Source: Cervus elaphus
Taxonomy: Eukaryota > Chordata > Mammalia > Artiodactyla > Cervidae
DNA: 64,000 nt
Reading direction: 5' to 3'
Assembly: GCF_910594005.1 (NCBI RefSeq)
Contig: NC_057835.1
Span: 47,516,001 to 47,580,000, forward strand
A model generated the notes under the pieces. That model made no database searches. It saw only the letters and a program-made list of their open reading frames with translations, and was not told the DNA's origin. The number at the start of each line of letters is the position of its first letter. The stretch's first letter is position 1. Below, piece by piece: positions 22,836 through 33,886 of the stretch. The position numbers were made by a program, and so were the translations under genes.

Positions 22836-23650
22836 AGCTTGCCAAATGAGAATGGGAAGATTCTTCTGGCCTAAGATTTCATGGAAAAGCAAACGGAAGC
22901 AGCCCCAGGTGCAGGGCAGAAAAGGGAGCCAGCAGACCCCGGGCCATGGAGCAAAGGAAGCAAAGAGAATGCCCCGGGGAGCGGGGTCAACTCTGGGACA
23001 GGACATCTCTCTGCAAGCTAAGGAGCACCCTCCAGTCTCTGCTGAGTACTCTGGGAGTGAGTGTACTGGAGCAGCGGAGATAGTTGCCATAGAGAGGGAT
23101 AAATAGACTGTTGTTTGGTGCAATAACTTGGTTTCTGCCAGGAAGTTTCACACTCAAAATAAATATTATATATGGCTCCCATCGGCAGTGCCTAATCCGG
23201 AAAGGAAAAAAAATGTATATTTTAGGAGGTGTTTTAATAAAGTGCTATGATTCTAGATGTTCATGACTTCCCATATAAAATCCTTGAAGTCATATATGTT
23301 TTGGAATCCAATTTTTTAGCTTTTGAAAAACAAATATGGAACATGTACCATATATTACCCAAAGTGGGATATAGTGTAGAAGCCTAGTCATCAAGTCAAT
23401 ATTTCTACAGTAAAACTTACTAATGTTCACATTGAGAGGTAAATAAAGACTAAAAATAGTCTCCTATTAGGTCAGGTCAGATTTCTGAGAAACAACAACA
23501 ACACTGTTTTAAGGTTTTTTTGGATTTCAGAGTTATGGATAAAGCACTACAGACTTATAAGTGCCAGAGCTAAGTAAGATTATTTTGGAAAAGATTAAAA
23601 GAGATGGAATACAGAATATTAGTTTAAAAATGAAATTGCTTTTATTTATT
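22836..23650. other. No gene seen; GC-richer patch then AT-rich DNA
   Basis: 22850-23060 is richer in G+C than its surroundings but offers only chance open frames. The rest is AT-rich. No recognisable domain, splice pair or CpG island. Confidence 0.4.
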
Positions 23651-23750
23651 AATCAGGGACATAGAATTTACTTCCTTGTCTATTTCTTCTGTGCTAGTCT
23701 CCAGTAGGTGTTCAGTAACTCTTGGTGAAATGAATATTGGCCGTGTTCTC
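23650..23750 (+). mobile_element. L2 LINE 3' tail
   Basis: aatcagggacatagaattta ... ctagtctccagtaggtgttcagtaa ... gtgaaatgaat is the sense L2 3' terminus, strongly decayed. Confidence 0.5.
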
Positions 23751-23778
23751 ACCATTACCCCAAATTCTCCACTGAACG

Positions 23779-23992
23779 TGTGTGTGCTCAGTCACGTCTG
23801 ACTCTTCAGGAGCCCTGTGGACTGCAGCCTGCCAGGCTCCTCTGTCCGTGGGGATTTCCAGGCAAGGATACTGGGGGTGGGTTGCCATGTCCTACTCCAG
23901 AGGATCTTCCCGACCCAGGGATCAAATCCTCCTCTCTTGCATCTCCTGCATTGGCAGGTGGATTCTTCAACATTGCGCCACAGGGGAAGCCT
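23779..23992 (-). mobile_element. Bov-tA SINE
   Basis: Reverse Bov-tA: gtgtgctcagtcacgtctga, ggcaaggatactgggggtgg, head complement ending gcgccacaggggaagcct. Confidence 0.9.
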
Positions 23993-24003
23993 CACTCCAA
24001 TCC

Positions 24004-24360
24004 TAGGAACTATTTATAGTTCTCCCAGCATGCTCAAGTCATCTTACCTTGTTCCTTTGCCCATGGTATCCTCACTTTCTAAAGCTGCCCATCCCCTCAA
24101 ATGCCTTGCTAACTTACATTTGTGATTCAGACTCAGTTCAGACCCCTGTTCCTTCAGGAAGTTGTTCTGATCATGCCCAGCTGGGCCCTCCTCTGTACAC
24201 CTATAGTGAGCACTCTGTTTATGATCCTACTACAACATACTTTATAATGTCTAAATTCTTGCATGGGATTGCTAGATTTCTATGAGCAGAGGCCAAGAAA
24301 TTCATATCCTATTACCTAGAAAAACTCATAATATCCCGCAATAAATTTCTGATGAAAGAA
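24004..24360 (+). mobile_element. L2 LINE 3' region
   Basis: Sense L2: ccttgttcctttgcccatggta, catcccctcaaatgccttgc, ttccttcaggaagttgttctgatca, tagatttctatgagcagaggccaag. The order matches the usual L2 3' segment. Confidence 0.65.
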
Positions 24361-24361
24361 T

Positions 24362-24470
24362 ATATACACACACACATATAAACTCACACATCCCACATAT
24401 TAAGGGATGAATATTGGTGAGTGAATACACACACACATACACATACACACACATTCACATCCCACATAAA
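24362..24470. repeat. Imperfect (CA)n-rich microsatellite, two blocks
   Basis: Two CA-rich blocks (24362-24395 and 24426-24462), each followed by cacatcccacata, suggest an internal duplication of a CA tract plus its flank. Confidence 0.75.
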
Positions 24471-24884
24471 ATTCAATATGTCCTTTCACTTTTCCAAAAT
24501 GTAAAATATTGGCCCATGAAATCTAGGAAATGTTTCTTTGCTTTTTCATGACTCAAATGACTAGTATATCATTCAGTGTAGGCAGGGTTACCCTGAAGTA
24601 AAAACCAATCTGGAATCTTGGAGGCCACCTGGGCCCTAAGCAGCTCAACCCCCTCATGTGCACAAGTCATGAAACATCTGGAGTATGCGAGGACCAGCAG
24701 AATTTCAGCTATGAAGACGTTTAGTTTGCTGTCGACACTTAGAACCAGATTTATGAGTAAAAGCTCACAGTTTATTATCACATGTTGACTTTTAAAAAGC
24801 AACTTCTAGATCAATATCAATTTGTTTTATTCTACTTCTTCTACGTCAGCTTCTAAAGGCCTGATTCTCTCAGTCTTTACATCT

Positions 24885-25090
24885 TTTTAAAAAATTTTAA
24901 TTTGATATAGGAGTAGGGTTGATTAACAATGTTGTACAAATTTCAGGTGTATAGTAAATTGATTCAGTTTATACATATATATGTATCATTTCTTTTTCAG
25001 ATTCCTTTCCCATTTAGCTTGTTACAGAATACTGAGCAGAGTTCCCTATGCTATACAGTAGGCTCTTGTTGATTATCCACTGTATGCTAT
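24885..25090 (-). mobile_element. L1 3' end (left arm of inverted pair)
   Basis: Reverse L1 3'UTR: ttttaatttgatataggagt ... attaacaatgttgtacaaat ... agttccctatgctatacagt. Paired in opposite orientation with 25095-25310. Confidence 0.8.
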
Positions 25091-25094
25091 ATTT

Positions 25095-25310
25095 AAAATG
25101 GATAACTAACAAGGACCTACTATATAGCACAGGGAACTCTGCTCAATGTTATGTGGCAGCTTGGACGGGAAGGGGGTTTGGAGGAGAATGGAAACATGTA
25201 TATGCATGGCTGAGTCCCTTTGCTGTTCACCTCAAACTATTGCAGCATTGTCAATGGACTATATCCCAATACAAAATAGAAAGTTCAAAAGAAAAAAAGA
25301 ATAAATAAAT
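25095..25310 (+). mobile_element. L1 3' end (right arm of inverted pair)
   Basis: Sense L1 3'UTR: tggataactaacaaggacct, tagcacagggaactctgctc, ggctgagtccctttgctgtt, ending in an A-rich tail (aaagaaaaaaagaataaata). It covers the same part of L1 as the left arm, so the two can pair. Confidence 0.8.
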
Positions 25311-25384
25311 ATAGCAGTGTGTATATGTCTATCCCAGAGTCCCAATCTGTCGTTTCCTGGACCATCACATACCCAATCATCTAA

Positions 25385-25790
25385 GGAGTCCTTCCCTCCT
25401 TCCTCTTTCTGCTCTTAACACCCTAACCATCACCCCTGTGTGTCTGGGTTATAGCATTAGCTTGCTGAGTATCCTGTGTCTCCTACTTCAACCCGTCTCT
25501 ACACCTTACAGCTAGAATAATCCTATTAGAACATTCTTTTGCATGTCAGTGTTTCTCCAGAGTTTACAGAATAAAATATTAAAGCTATAGCTTAGTATTC
25601 AAGGCCTGTTATCATTTGCCCCTGACCTCCACTATGACCTCATTTTCTTATTATCTCCTCTGAAAGCCTTTGGCTCATGTGCAGGGGCCCTCCTTGAGTT
25701 TCTGTGTCTTATCTGGCCTGGCTTAATAACAGTTCTTATCTCTTAGGGTTGTCCTTAAGATTGAATGAAACAATGTATTATAAATCTCCT
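25385..25790 (+). mobile_element. L2 LINE fragment
   Basis: Sense L2-like text: tagctagaataatcctattagaac ... aagctatagcttagtattcaaggcctg ... tgacctccactatgacctca. Decayed; limits approximate. Confidence 0.5.
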
Positions 25791-25857
25791 AGCACACTGC
25801 CCTACGACACTGTTGGCTCTTGATATTACTATGGCACATGGTTAAAAATACATATGA

Positions 25858-26043
25858 CAGGGACTTCCCTGGAGGTCCAGTAGTTAAGACTTTGCCTTCA
25901 ACTGCAGGGACATTGGATTTGGCTTCTGGTTGGGGAGCTAAGATCCCCATGACTTGTGACCAAAAAACCAAAACAGAAGCAGAAACAATATTGTACCAAG
26001 TTAAATAAAGACTTTAAAAACAGTCCACATCAAAAAAACTCTT
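25858..26043 (+). mobile_element. CHR-type SINE with TSD
   Basis: Sense copy: cagggacttccctggaggtc, ttggatttggcttctggttg, A-rich tail. Flanks carry taaaaatacatatgaca (left, about 25842-25858) and taaaaacacacatgaca (right, about 26043-26059), a 17-bp TSD with two differences. Confidence 0.88.
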
Positions 26044-26409
26044 TAAAAACACACATGACACCCTTGTGACACTCATCAGCAATACCTTTTTAATTATCAG
26101 TGTCCGTGTGGCACGCCAGTGCATCCCTCACTCATTATTACCCTGAGCACAGAGAGCATTCTAACCAACACACCCATGCCAGTCATTCACATTTGAAAAC
26201 CATATAAATACTTCTCACTTAGTGCTTTGCGGTGAATAGTTCCAGTTCCCATCATTCAAATGATGGCATGACACTATAGTCCTCAGTCTTATGGAGTTTC
26301 ACTGTGACTGCCAATAGTTAAGCAGCCACTCAAAAGAGGTATCATTTTGAAGATCAAAGTATTTGCTTTCTTAGCTGCCAGGGATGGAGTGTTATAAATC
26401 CACTATGCT

Positions 26410-26895
26410 GTATAGTTTTTTCTTTTAATTGAAGTATAGTTGATTTACAGTGCTTCAGGTACAGCAAAGTAATTCAGTTATACATATTAATATGCATATG
26501 TATATATATTAATATACATACATTAGTTTCTTTTCTATTGTAGGTTATGAGAAGATATTGCATATAGTTCTCTGTGCTAAACATTAGGAACTGTTGTTTG
26601 TCTATTTTATATATAGTGATGTTTATCTGTTAATACCAGACTCCTGATTTATCCCTACCCCTCCTTCCCGCTTGGTAACCATAGGTTTGTTTTTCATGTC
26701 TGTGGGTCTGTTTTGTAAATTAGTTCATTTGTATCATTTGTTTTGGATGCCACATATAAGTTATATCATATGATATTTGTCTTTGTCCAACTTACTTCCC
26801 TCTTCACTTAATATGATAATCTCTAGGTCCATCCATGTTGCTGCAAATGATGTTACCTCATTCTTTTTCATAAATGAGTAATATTCATATATATA
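26410..26895 (-). mobile_element. L1 3' portion, left half of a split element
   Basis: Reverse L1: 3'UTR (ttgaagtatagttgatttac, ggtaaccataggtttgtttt) and ORF2 end (ctaggtccatccatgttgct, cataaatgagtaatattc). The next piece of the same L1 resumes at 30712 after about 3.8 kb of inserted DNA. Confidence 0.85.
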
Positions 26896-26952
26896 TGAAT
26901 TATATATATAATATATAGTTATATATCTTATAATTATAAAATATAAAATACA

Positions 26953-27157
26953 TCTGCCCTGGTGGCTCAGACAGTAAAGAATCTGCCTGCAATGTGGGAA
27001 CCTGGGTTTGATCCCTGGGTTGGGAAGCCCCCTGGAGGAGGGCATGGCAACCCACTCCAGTATCCTTGCCTGGAGAATCCCCATGGACAGAGGAGCCTGG
27101 TAGGCTACAGTACATGGGATCACAAAAAGTTGGACACACCTGAGCAACTGAGCACTG
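26953..27157 (+). mobile_element. Bov-tA SINE
   Basis: Sense Bov-tA: tgccctggtggctcagacag, ggtttgatccctgggttggg, Bov-A body to acacctgagcaactgagcac, followed by a (TA)n tract. Confidence 0.9.
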
Positions 27158-27183
27158 CATATATATATATGTATATATATATA
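27158..27183. repeat. (TA)n microsatellite
   Basis: Alternating TA with one gtatat interruption, between Bov-tA and BovB. Probably expanded from the AT-rich stretch of the split L1. Confidence 0.8.
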
Positions 27184-27374
27184 TGATGCTAGGAGGGATT
27201 GGGGGCAGGAGGAGAAGGGGACGACAGAGGGTGAGAGAGCTGGATGGCATCACTGACTCGATGGACATGATTTTGAGTAAATTCCAGGAGTTGGTGATGG
27301 ACAGGGAGGCCTGGCGTGCTGCGATTCATGGGGTCGCAAAGAGTCGGACACAACTGACCGACTGAACTGAACTG

Positions 27375-27375
<1 letters not shown>
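27184..27375 (+). mobile_element. BovB LINE 3' end, about 190 bp
   Basis: Sense BovB: gatgctaggagggattgggg through gtcgcaaagagtcggacaca to accgactgaactgaactga. Close to consensus (GRRRRGRQR coding still open with CGA), so a young copy. It faces the BovB at 27467-27901. Confidence 0.93.
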
Positions 27376-27422
<47 letters not shown>

Positions 27423-27466
27423 ATATAAAATATCTTCCTTATATATGTATATATGTAAACATATAT
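27376..27466. repeat. (TA)n(TG)n compound microsatellite
   Basis: (AT)n from 27376 passes into (GT)n (27391-27418) and then an AT-rich block with atatatgtatat units. Likely length-polymorphic. Confidence 0.9.
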
Positions 27467-27901
27467 ATCAGTTCAGTCACTCAGTCATGTCCGACTCTCT
27501 GTTACCCCATGGACTGCAGCACACTAGGCTTCCCTGTCCATTGCCAACTCCCAGAGCTTGCTCAAACTCATGTCCATCAAGTCAGTGATGCCATCCAATC
27601 GTCTTGTCCTCTGTCATCCCCTTCTCCTGCCTTCAATATTTCCCAGCATCAGGGTCTTTTCCAATGAGTCAGTTCTTCACATCAGGTGGATAAAGTACTG
27701 CAGCTTCAGCTTCAGCATTAATCCTTCCAATGAATATTCAGGATTTATTTCCTTTAGGATTGACTGGTTTGATTTCCTTGCTGTCCAAGAGACTCTCAAG
27801 AGTCTTCTCCAACACCACAGTTCAAAAGCATCAATTCTTTGCTGCTCAGCTTTCTTTATAGTCCAACTCTCACATCCATACATGACTACTGGAAAAACCA
27901 T
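27467..27901 (-). mobile_element. BovB LINE 3' end, about 435 bp
   Basis: Reverse BovB from its tail (atcagttcagtcactcagtc) to tacatgactactggaaaaaccat, where it stops exactly at the tail of the next BovB. Contains a TGA at the GRRRRG site. Confidence 0.92.
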
Positions 27902-30652
27902 CAGTTCAGTTTAGTTCAGTCACTCAGTCATGTCCGACTCTTTGCAACCCCATGAATCGCAGCACACCAGGCCTCCCTGTCCATCACCAACTCCTGGAGT
28001 TTACTCAAACTCATGTCCATTGAGTCGGTGATGCCATCCAGCCATCTCATCCTCTGTTGTACCCTTCTCCTCCTGCCCCCAATCCCTCCCGGCATCAGGG
28101 TCTTTTCCAGTTAGTTAACTCTTTGTATGAGGTGGCCAAAGTATTGGAGTTTCAGCTTCAGCATCGGTCCTTCCAATGAACACCTAGGACTGATCTCCTT
28201 TAGGATGGACTGGTTGGATCTCCTTGCAGTCCAGGGGACTCTCAAGAGTCTTCTCCAACACCACAATTCAAAAGCATCAATTCTTCGGCACTCAGCTTTC
28301 TTCACAGTCCAACTCTCACATCCATACAGGACCACTGGAAAAACCATCGCCTTGACTAGATGGACCTTTGTTGGCAAAGTAATATCTCTGCTTTTTAACA
28401 TGCTATCTAGATTGGTCATAACGTTCCTTCCAAGGAGTAAGCGTCTTTTAATTTCATGGCTGCAATCACCATCTGCAGTGATTTTGGAGCCCAGAAAAAT
28501 AAAAGTCATCCACTGTTTCCACTGTTTCCCCTTCTATTTCCCATGAAGTGATAGGACCAGATGCCATGATCTTAGTTTTCTGAATGTTGAGCTTTAAGCC
28601 AACTTTTTCACTCTCCTCTTTCACTTTCATCAAGAGGCTTTTTAGTTCCCCTTCACTTTCTGCCATAAGGGTGGTGTCATCTGCATATCTGAGGTTATTG
28701 ATATTTCTCCCGGCGATCTTGATTCCAGCTTGTGCTTCATCCAGCCCATCGTTTCTCATGATGTACTCTGCATGTAAGTTAAATAAGCAGGGTGACAATA
28801 TACAGCCTTGACGTACTCCTTTTCCTATTTGGAACCAGACTGTTGTTCCATGTCCAGTTCTAACTGTTGCTTCCTGACCTGCATATAGGTTTCTCAAGAG
28901 GCAGGTCAGGTGGTCTGGTACTCCCATTTCTTTCAGAATTTTCCACAGTTTATTATGATCCACACAGTCAAAGGCTTTGGCAAGTCAATAAAACAGAAAT
29001 AGATGTTTTTCTGGAGCTCTCTTGCTCTTTCAATGATCCAACAGATGTTGGCAATTTGATCTCTGGTTCCTCTGCCTTTTCTAAAACCAGCTTCATGGTT
29101 CACATATTGCTGAAGCCTAGCTTGGAGAATTTTGAGCATTACTTTACTAGCATGTGAGATGAGTACAATTGTGTGGTAGTTTGAGCATTCTTTCGGATTG
29201 CCTTTCTTTGGGATTGGAATGAAAACTGACCTTTTCCAGTCCTGTGATCACTGCTGAGTTTTCCAAATTTGCTGGCATATTGAATGCAGCACTTTCACAG
29301 CATCATCTTTCAGGATTTGAAATAGCTCAACTGGAATTCCATCACCTCCACTAGCTGTGTTCATAGTGATGCTTTCTAAGGCCCACTTGACTTCACATTC
29401 CAGGATGTCTGGCTCTAGGTGAGTGATCACACCATCATGATTATCTGGGTCACAAGGATCTTTTTTGTACAGTTCTTCTGTGTATTCTTGCCACCTCTTC
29501 TTAATATCTTCTGCTTCTGTTAGGTCCCTACCATTTCTGTCCTTTATTGAGCCCATTTTTGCATGAAATATTCCCTTGGTATGTCTAATTTTCTTGAAGA
29601 GATCTCTAGTCTTTCCCATTCTGTTGTTTTCCTCTATTTCTTTGCATTGACCACTGAGGAAGGCTTTCTTCTCTCTCCTTGCTATTCTTTGGAACTCTGC
29701 ATTCAAATGGGAATATCTTTCATTTTCTCCTTTGCCTTTTGCTTCTCTTCTTTTCACAGCTATTTGTAAGGCCTCCTCACAAAACCACTTTGCTTTTTTG
29801 CATTTCTTTTCCATGGGGATGATCTTGATCCCTGTCTCCTGTACAATGTAATGAACCTCCGTCCATATTTCATCAGGCACTCTGTCTATCAGATCTAGTC
29901 CCTTAAATCTATTTCTTACTTCCACTGTATAATCATAAGGGATTTGATTTAGGTCATACCTGAATGGTCTAGTGGTTTTCCCCACTTTCTTCAATTTAAG
30001 TCTGAATTTGGCAATAAGGAGTTCATGATCTGAGCCACAGTCAGCTCCCAGTCCTGTTTTTTGCTGACTGTATAGAGCTTCTCCATCTTTGGCTGCAAAG
30101 AATATAATCAATCTGATTTCGGTGTTGACCATCTGGTGATGTCCATGTGTAGAGTCTTCTCTTGTGTTGTTGGAAGAGGGTGTTCGCTATGACCAGTGCG
30201 TTCTTTTGGCAAAACTCTATTAGCCTTTGCCCTGCTTCATTCTGTACTCCAAAGCCAAATTTGCCTGTTACTCCAGGTGTTTCTTGACTTCCTACTTTTG
30301 CATTCCAGCCCCCTATAATGAAAAGGACATCTTTTTTGGGTGTTAGTTCTAAAAGGTCTTGTAGGTCTTCATAGAACCGTTCAACTTCAGCTTCTTCAGT
30401 GTTAACTGGCTGGGGCATAGGCTTGGATTACCGTGCTATTGAGTGGTTTGCCTTAGAAACGAACAGAGATCATTCTGTCGTTTTTGAGATTGCATCCAGG
30501 TACTGCATTTCGGACTCTTTTGTTGACCATGATGGCTACTCCGTTTCTTCTAAGGGATTCCTGCCCACAGTAGTAGATATAATGGTCATCTGAGTTAAAT
30601 TCACCCATTCCAGTCCATTTTAGTTGGCTGATTCCTAGAATGTTGACTAAAA
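27902..30652 (-). mobile_element. BovB LINE, near full length (about 2.75 kb)
   Basis: Reverse BovB whose 3' tail (cagttcagtttagttcagtc) is at 27902 and whose 5' break is near 30652. From 5' to 3' it covers the APE-type endonuclease (SDH motif at 30025-30033), a linker, the reverse transcriptase (YADD at 28676-28687) and the C-terminal region. Consensus BovB is about 3.2 kb, so roughly the first few hundred bases are missing. Open segments lie in different frames (30418-30041, 30132-29248, 28963-28466, 28509-28111), and an in-frame TAA occurs near 30462, so it cannot encode an intact protein. Confidence 0.95.
28111..30600 (-). pseudogene. BovB polymerase pseudogene (endonuclease + reverse transcriptase)
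   Basis: Coding remains of the RTE single-ORF protein. Endonuclease domain: DNQID-type and GSDHELL segments (30418-30000). Middle region: 294 open codons at 30132-29248 ending near SGGDGIPVELFQ, which is the start of the reverse-transcriptase fingers. Palm with YADD (residues 93-96 of the open frame at 28963-28466). C-terminal LWCWRRLLRVPW region at 28509-28111. Frame changes between these blocks and a nonsense codon near 30462 show decay. The motifs themselves remain readable, implying modest age. Confidence 0.9.
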
Positions 30653-30711
30653 GCTATATATGTATCTATTATTATATATATATACCATATATATAAATTA
30701 TATATAACTTC
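30653..30711. repeat. AT-rich (TATA)n tract
   Basis: Irregular TA repeats between the BovB 5' break and the resumed L1, probably the same AT-rich L1 segment that lies next to the left half. Confidence 0.75.
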
Positions 30712-30890
30712 TGTATCCACTTATCTGCTGATGCACACAGATTGTTTCCATGTCTTGGTTATTGTAACTAGTGCTGCTATGAACATTGGGGTGCATGTAT
30801 CTTTTCAAGTTAAAGTTTTTGTCTTTTCCAGATATTTGCCCAGGAGTGGGATTGCTGGAGTATGCTGTGTAGTATTACGGTTGTCAAGGA
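30712..30890 (-). mobile_element. L1 fragment, right half of the split element
   Basis: Complement of L1 ORF2: gtttccatgtcttggttatt, gctatgaacattggggtgca, gcccaggagtgggattgctgg. In intact L1 this text directly follows the end of the 26410-26895 piece. Confidence 0.85.
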
Positions 30891-31650
30891 TGTCATACCA
30901 GCCACTGGTTTACTTGCTGAGAACAGGGATTGGCCGCTTGTTGGGTGTTTATAAATGTTCCCTTATTTAAACTGCCTGAAATCAGACTATAAAAACAACG
31001 CTGTACTGAAGCAAGAGTGCTGGACCAGAAATCTGAAAATCTGTCTACTGAGACCTATTTAGAACTAATGGTGTAATCCATTAGCATCCATTTATTTCTC
31101 AGTAGAATGTGAATATCTGTCTTCTTAGAAGACTGTTGTGAATAACAAATTACACTTGTGAAAATGTCTTGTTTATATTGATAGTTTGATTTCTGCCTGC
31201 AATTTGCATCTATAAAACATAGTGTAATATTCAAAGCATGTAAGAAAAGATTTTCATTAACTCTGTGGTATTTGCTGAAATCATTGTTTCTTTAGGACCA
31301 AATTTGGTTCCTTTCTCAGAGGTAAGTAGCTATAACACTGAGTCAACTGCAAGTTAAGTTTTGAGAAGGTTTCTCATTATTATTCCTTATGATTTTTGCT
31401 GTTGGTTTTCCTGAAGGAAAAGAAGGCATATGGAAGAAAGGGACTTAACAGAGGATAGGAAATTTGAGAAATATGATTGTTTGGGAGTGAAGGAAAAGAA
31501 AATTTGAATTTTTCTCCTAATATTGAAAACTGAGTTGTTTGATTAAAAAGAAAATGATTTATTTGGGCTAATATCTGTGTTCCCAGAATAACACAAAGAC
31601 TCCTCTACCCCCTGGAGGAATGTCATGGTCAGTTCATAACAGCAACAAAA
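30891..31650. other. No gene or clear repeat seen
   Basis: AT-rich intergenic DNA; nothing supported. Confidence 0.45.
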
Positions 31651-31668
31651 ACAGCAGCAGCAGCAGCT
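31651..31668. repeat. Short (CAG)n tract
   Basis: Six CAG units (cagcagcagcagcag) next to a BovB fragment. Confidence 0.85.
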
Positions 31669-31669
31669 C

Positions 31670-31900
31670 CTGTTCCAATTCTCGTTGTTGTTCTTCCGTC
31701 GCCAGGTTGTGTCCAGCTGTCTACGACCCCATGGACTGCAGCACACCAGGCTTCCCTGTCCTTCACTATCTCCTGGAGCTTGCTCAGACTCATGTTCATT
31801 GAGTCAGTGATACCATCCAACCATCTCTCATCCTCTGAGACCTCTTTCTCTTCCTGCCCTCAGTCTTTCCTAGCATCAGGGTCTTTTCAATTACCAGACT
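31670..31900 (-). mobile_element. BovB LINE 3' end
   Basis: Reverse BovB: gttgtgtccagctgtctacg, ttcactatctcctggagctt, cctagcatcagggtcttttc. Diverged, with several small indels. Confidence 0.85.
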
Positions 31901-32363
31901 AGCCTTCAATCTCCAAGTTGACCCAAAATATAAAACAAGTTCTACCTGGCTCTCAACTCCCTGTTTCTTTCATGGCACCACCCCACCAAGCTGGTTGTGA
32001 AAATAACTGCTACTTCAATCACGGAGGCCAAAGACTGAAAGAGCGGTGACTACAAGATTTAGCTTTTTTTTTTTTTCACTTTCATTAGTACATGACAAGC
32101 ATGATGGCCTTAAGTGTGTTGCTATTAATAATTCAATCACCACTAAGGTTGTAAGTGACGGCTCACAGCAGTGCCCATCTTCAGTAGAAGGAGCTACCAA
32201 GTTTTGCAAATGGGGAGAGCCTTGACTATGTTCCCAAGTTGAATTTTGATTAACAGCGAAAGGTATTGAAAGGTGCTTGAAAAAATGACTTTTAATTGTA
32301 ATGTAATGAATGTCTCAAGGACTTGAAAGTGCTCATGTTTTTCGTGTCTCCCCTCACCCCTCC
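31901..32363. other. No gene seen
   Basis: Contains a T-run at 32066-32078; nothing else recognised. Confidence 0.4.
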
Positions 32364-32574
32364 TGGTGAGGGCCTCCTGGTGGCTCAGACAGTAGAGAAA
32401 CTGCCTACAATTCAGGGGACCTGGGTTCAATCCCTGGGTCAGGAAGATTCCATGGAGGAGGGCATGGCAACCCACTCCAGTATTCTTGCCTGGGAAATTC
32501 CATGGACAGAGGAGCCTGGCAGGCTACAGTCCATGGGGTCACAAAGAGTTGGACATGACTGAGCACCTAACACT
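32364..32574 (+). mobile_element. Bov-tA SINE with 11-bp TSD
   Basis: Sense Bov-tA (tcctggtggctcagacagta ... ggacatgactgagcacctaa). Perfect direct repeat ctcacccctcc at 32353-32363 and 32575-32585. Confidence 0.93.
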
Positions 32575-32585
32575 CTCACCCCTCC

Positions 32586-33469
32586 ACCCCTACCAAGTGG
32601 AAACAGGCATTATGATTACACTCATTGCTATCTGTGTTTTTAATGATTAACTTTTGGCTTAGTGACTTAAAAGGAGCCAAACTCTCAGCCCTTACTTAGG
32701 ACAGAATGTTACATACGGCCTTAAACTGGGTTTACACATAACCCTGAGGCAAGGGACTCAAGAGCAGATCAAGTTAAAATGGAAAATCTTTCTGAAGTTT
32801 CCCACTTGAGCAGCTACCTATCAAGTCTCTAAACTGTGCTCCTACTGCCCTCTCCTGGTTGGATGGAAGAACAGCTAAAAGAAAAGTGAATGTGGGTTTC
32901 AGCATTGACTGCTCTTTGATTAATTCTAAATTACCAAGTGGTCAAGAGAGAAAAACAGTGGGACAGAAAAAGGATTCTCACTTGTGACTTTGCAGTGTGA
33001 GTACAAAGCCAGACTAAACATATTTCATGAAAGAACACCCCAACCAAAGTCTTGTGGTAGGGTCATTTGATTAGTAGGGTTGTCCCACAGCCATCAACCA
33101 TGAGTGACCAGAGCTCATCTGAGCTCGGGATAGCTTTGCCTCAGGTGCACTAAATTGTAGGACAGGATGCAGTGGAGACACGAAACTCATGTTGCATTTG
33201 TTTTCATGCACTTCATAGCTTGGTGCCCTTTGTTGAACCCTGATGGCAGATGAAAAGACTGATAGCAGGCTGGAGTGCAAAAACAGAGGTAGCTGGAAAT
33301 CTGTGGGAAATGTCTGTGTCTTGTTGTAAAACACTCTAGCATTGCTCCAGAGTTTATTGACCAAGTGCATGGCCATGATAAAACCTAAAAGTATAAATTT
33401 ACTCAACTCTTTGCACTTGGTTCAGAATTGTGAAATGTGTTAGGTTTCAGTACTTCTCGGCTTCTTGGG
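32586..33469. other. No gene or clear repeat seen
   Basis: Mixed-composition DNA. The open frame at 33071-33406 (minus) has no domain or splice context and is taken as chance. Confidence 0.45.
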
Positions 33470-33886
33470 CCATATCACTTGGGCTGGAAATGTCGCATGA
33501 CATTAAACAAATCCTCACGTTTCAACGACCTTAGTTTTCACATCCGGAAAATGGTGATCATAAGGGTATGTCGAGGGGTTTGGGGAGGGTGTGATACATC
33601 TAATGTTCTTGGATCAGTGACTGTGTGTGCTCATTTGCTAAGTCATATCTGACTGTTTTGTGACCCTATGGACTATAGCTTGCCAGGCTCCTCTGTCTAT
33701 GGAATTTTCCAGGCAAGAATATTGGAGCAAGTTGCCATTTTCTACTCCAGGGGATCTTCCTGACCCAGGGATTGAACCTGCATCTCTTGTGTCACCTGCA
33801 TTGGCAGGGAGATTCTTTACCACTGCGCCACCTGCGAAGCCTGGATCCATGACTAGCACCTAGTAAATGTTCAATAAATGTCAGCA
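33470..33886 (+). mobile_element. MIR SINE interrupted by Bov-tA
   Basis: Left part has aacaaatcctcacgtttcaac ... agttttcacatccggaaaatgg. The tail resumes after the Bov-tA as agcacctagtaaatgttcaataaatg (33856-33881). The two parts align as one MIR. Confidence 0.65.
33623..33841 (-). mobile_element. Bov-tA SINE inserted in MIR
   Basis: Reverse Bov-tA (gtgtgtgctcatttgctaag ... gcgccacctgcgaagcc). Flanks tggatcagtgact (33610-33622) and tggatccatgact (33842-33854) form a 13-bp TSD with two differences. Confidence 0.92.

Noticed and set aside
22623..23123. 166-codon minus-strand open frame in a GC-richer patch
   Set aside because: Part of it runs through a MIR and no domain, splice signal or codon pattern supports it.
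24362..24470. CRISPR-like spaced repeats
   Set aside because: The spacing comes from a CA microsatellite and its duplicated flank. The genome is mammalian.
28127..28546. 139-codon plus-strand open frame, and similar ones at 27558-27914 and 38977-39453
   Set aside because: All are antisense frames of BovB 3' ends. The similarity among them reflects the repeat, not a gene family.
32323..32562. Possible small secreted or signalling protein
   Set aside because: Frame coincides with a Bov-tA flanked by a perfect TSD.
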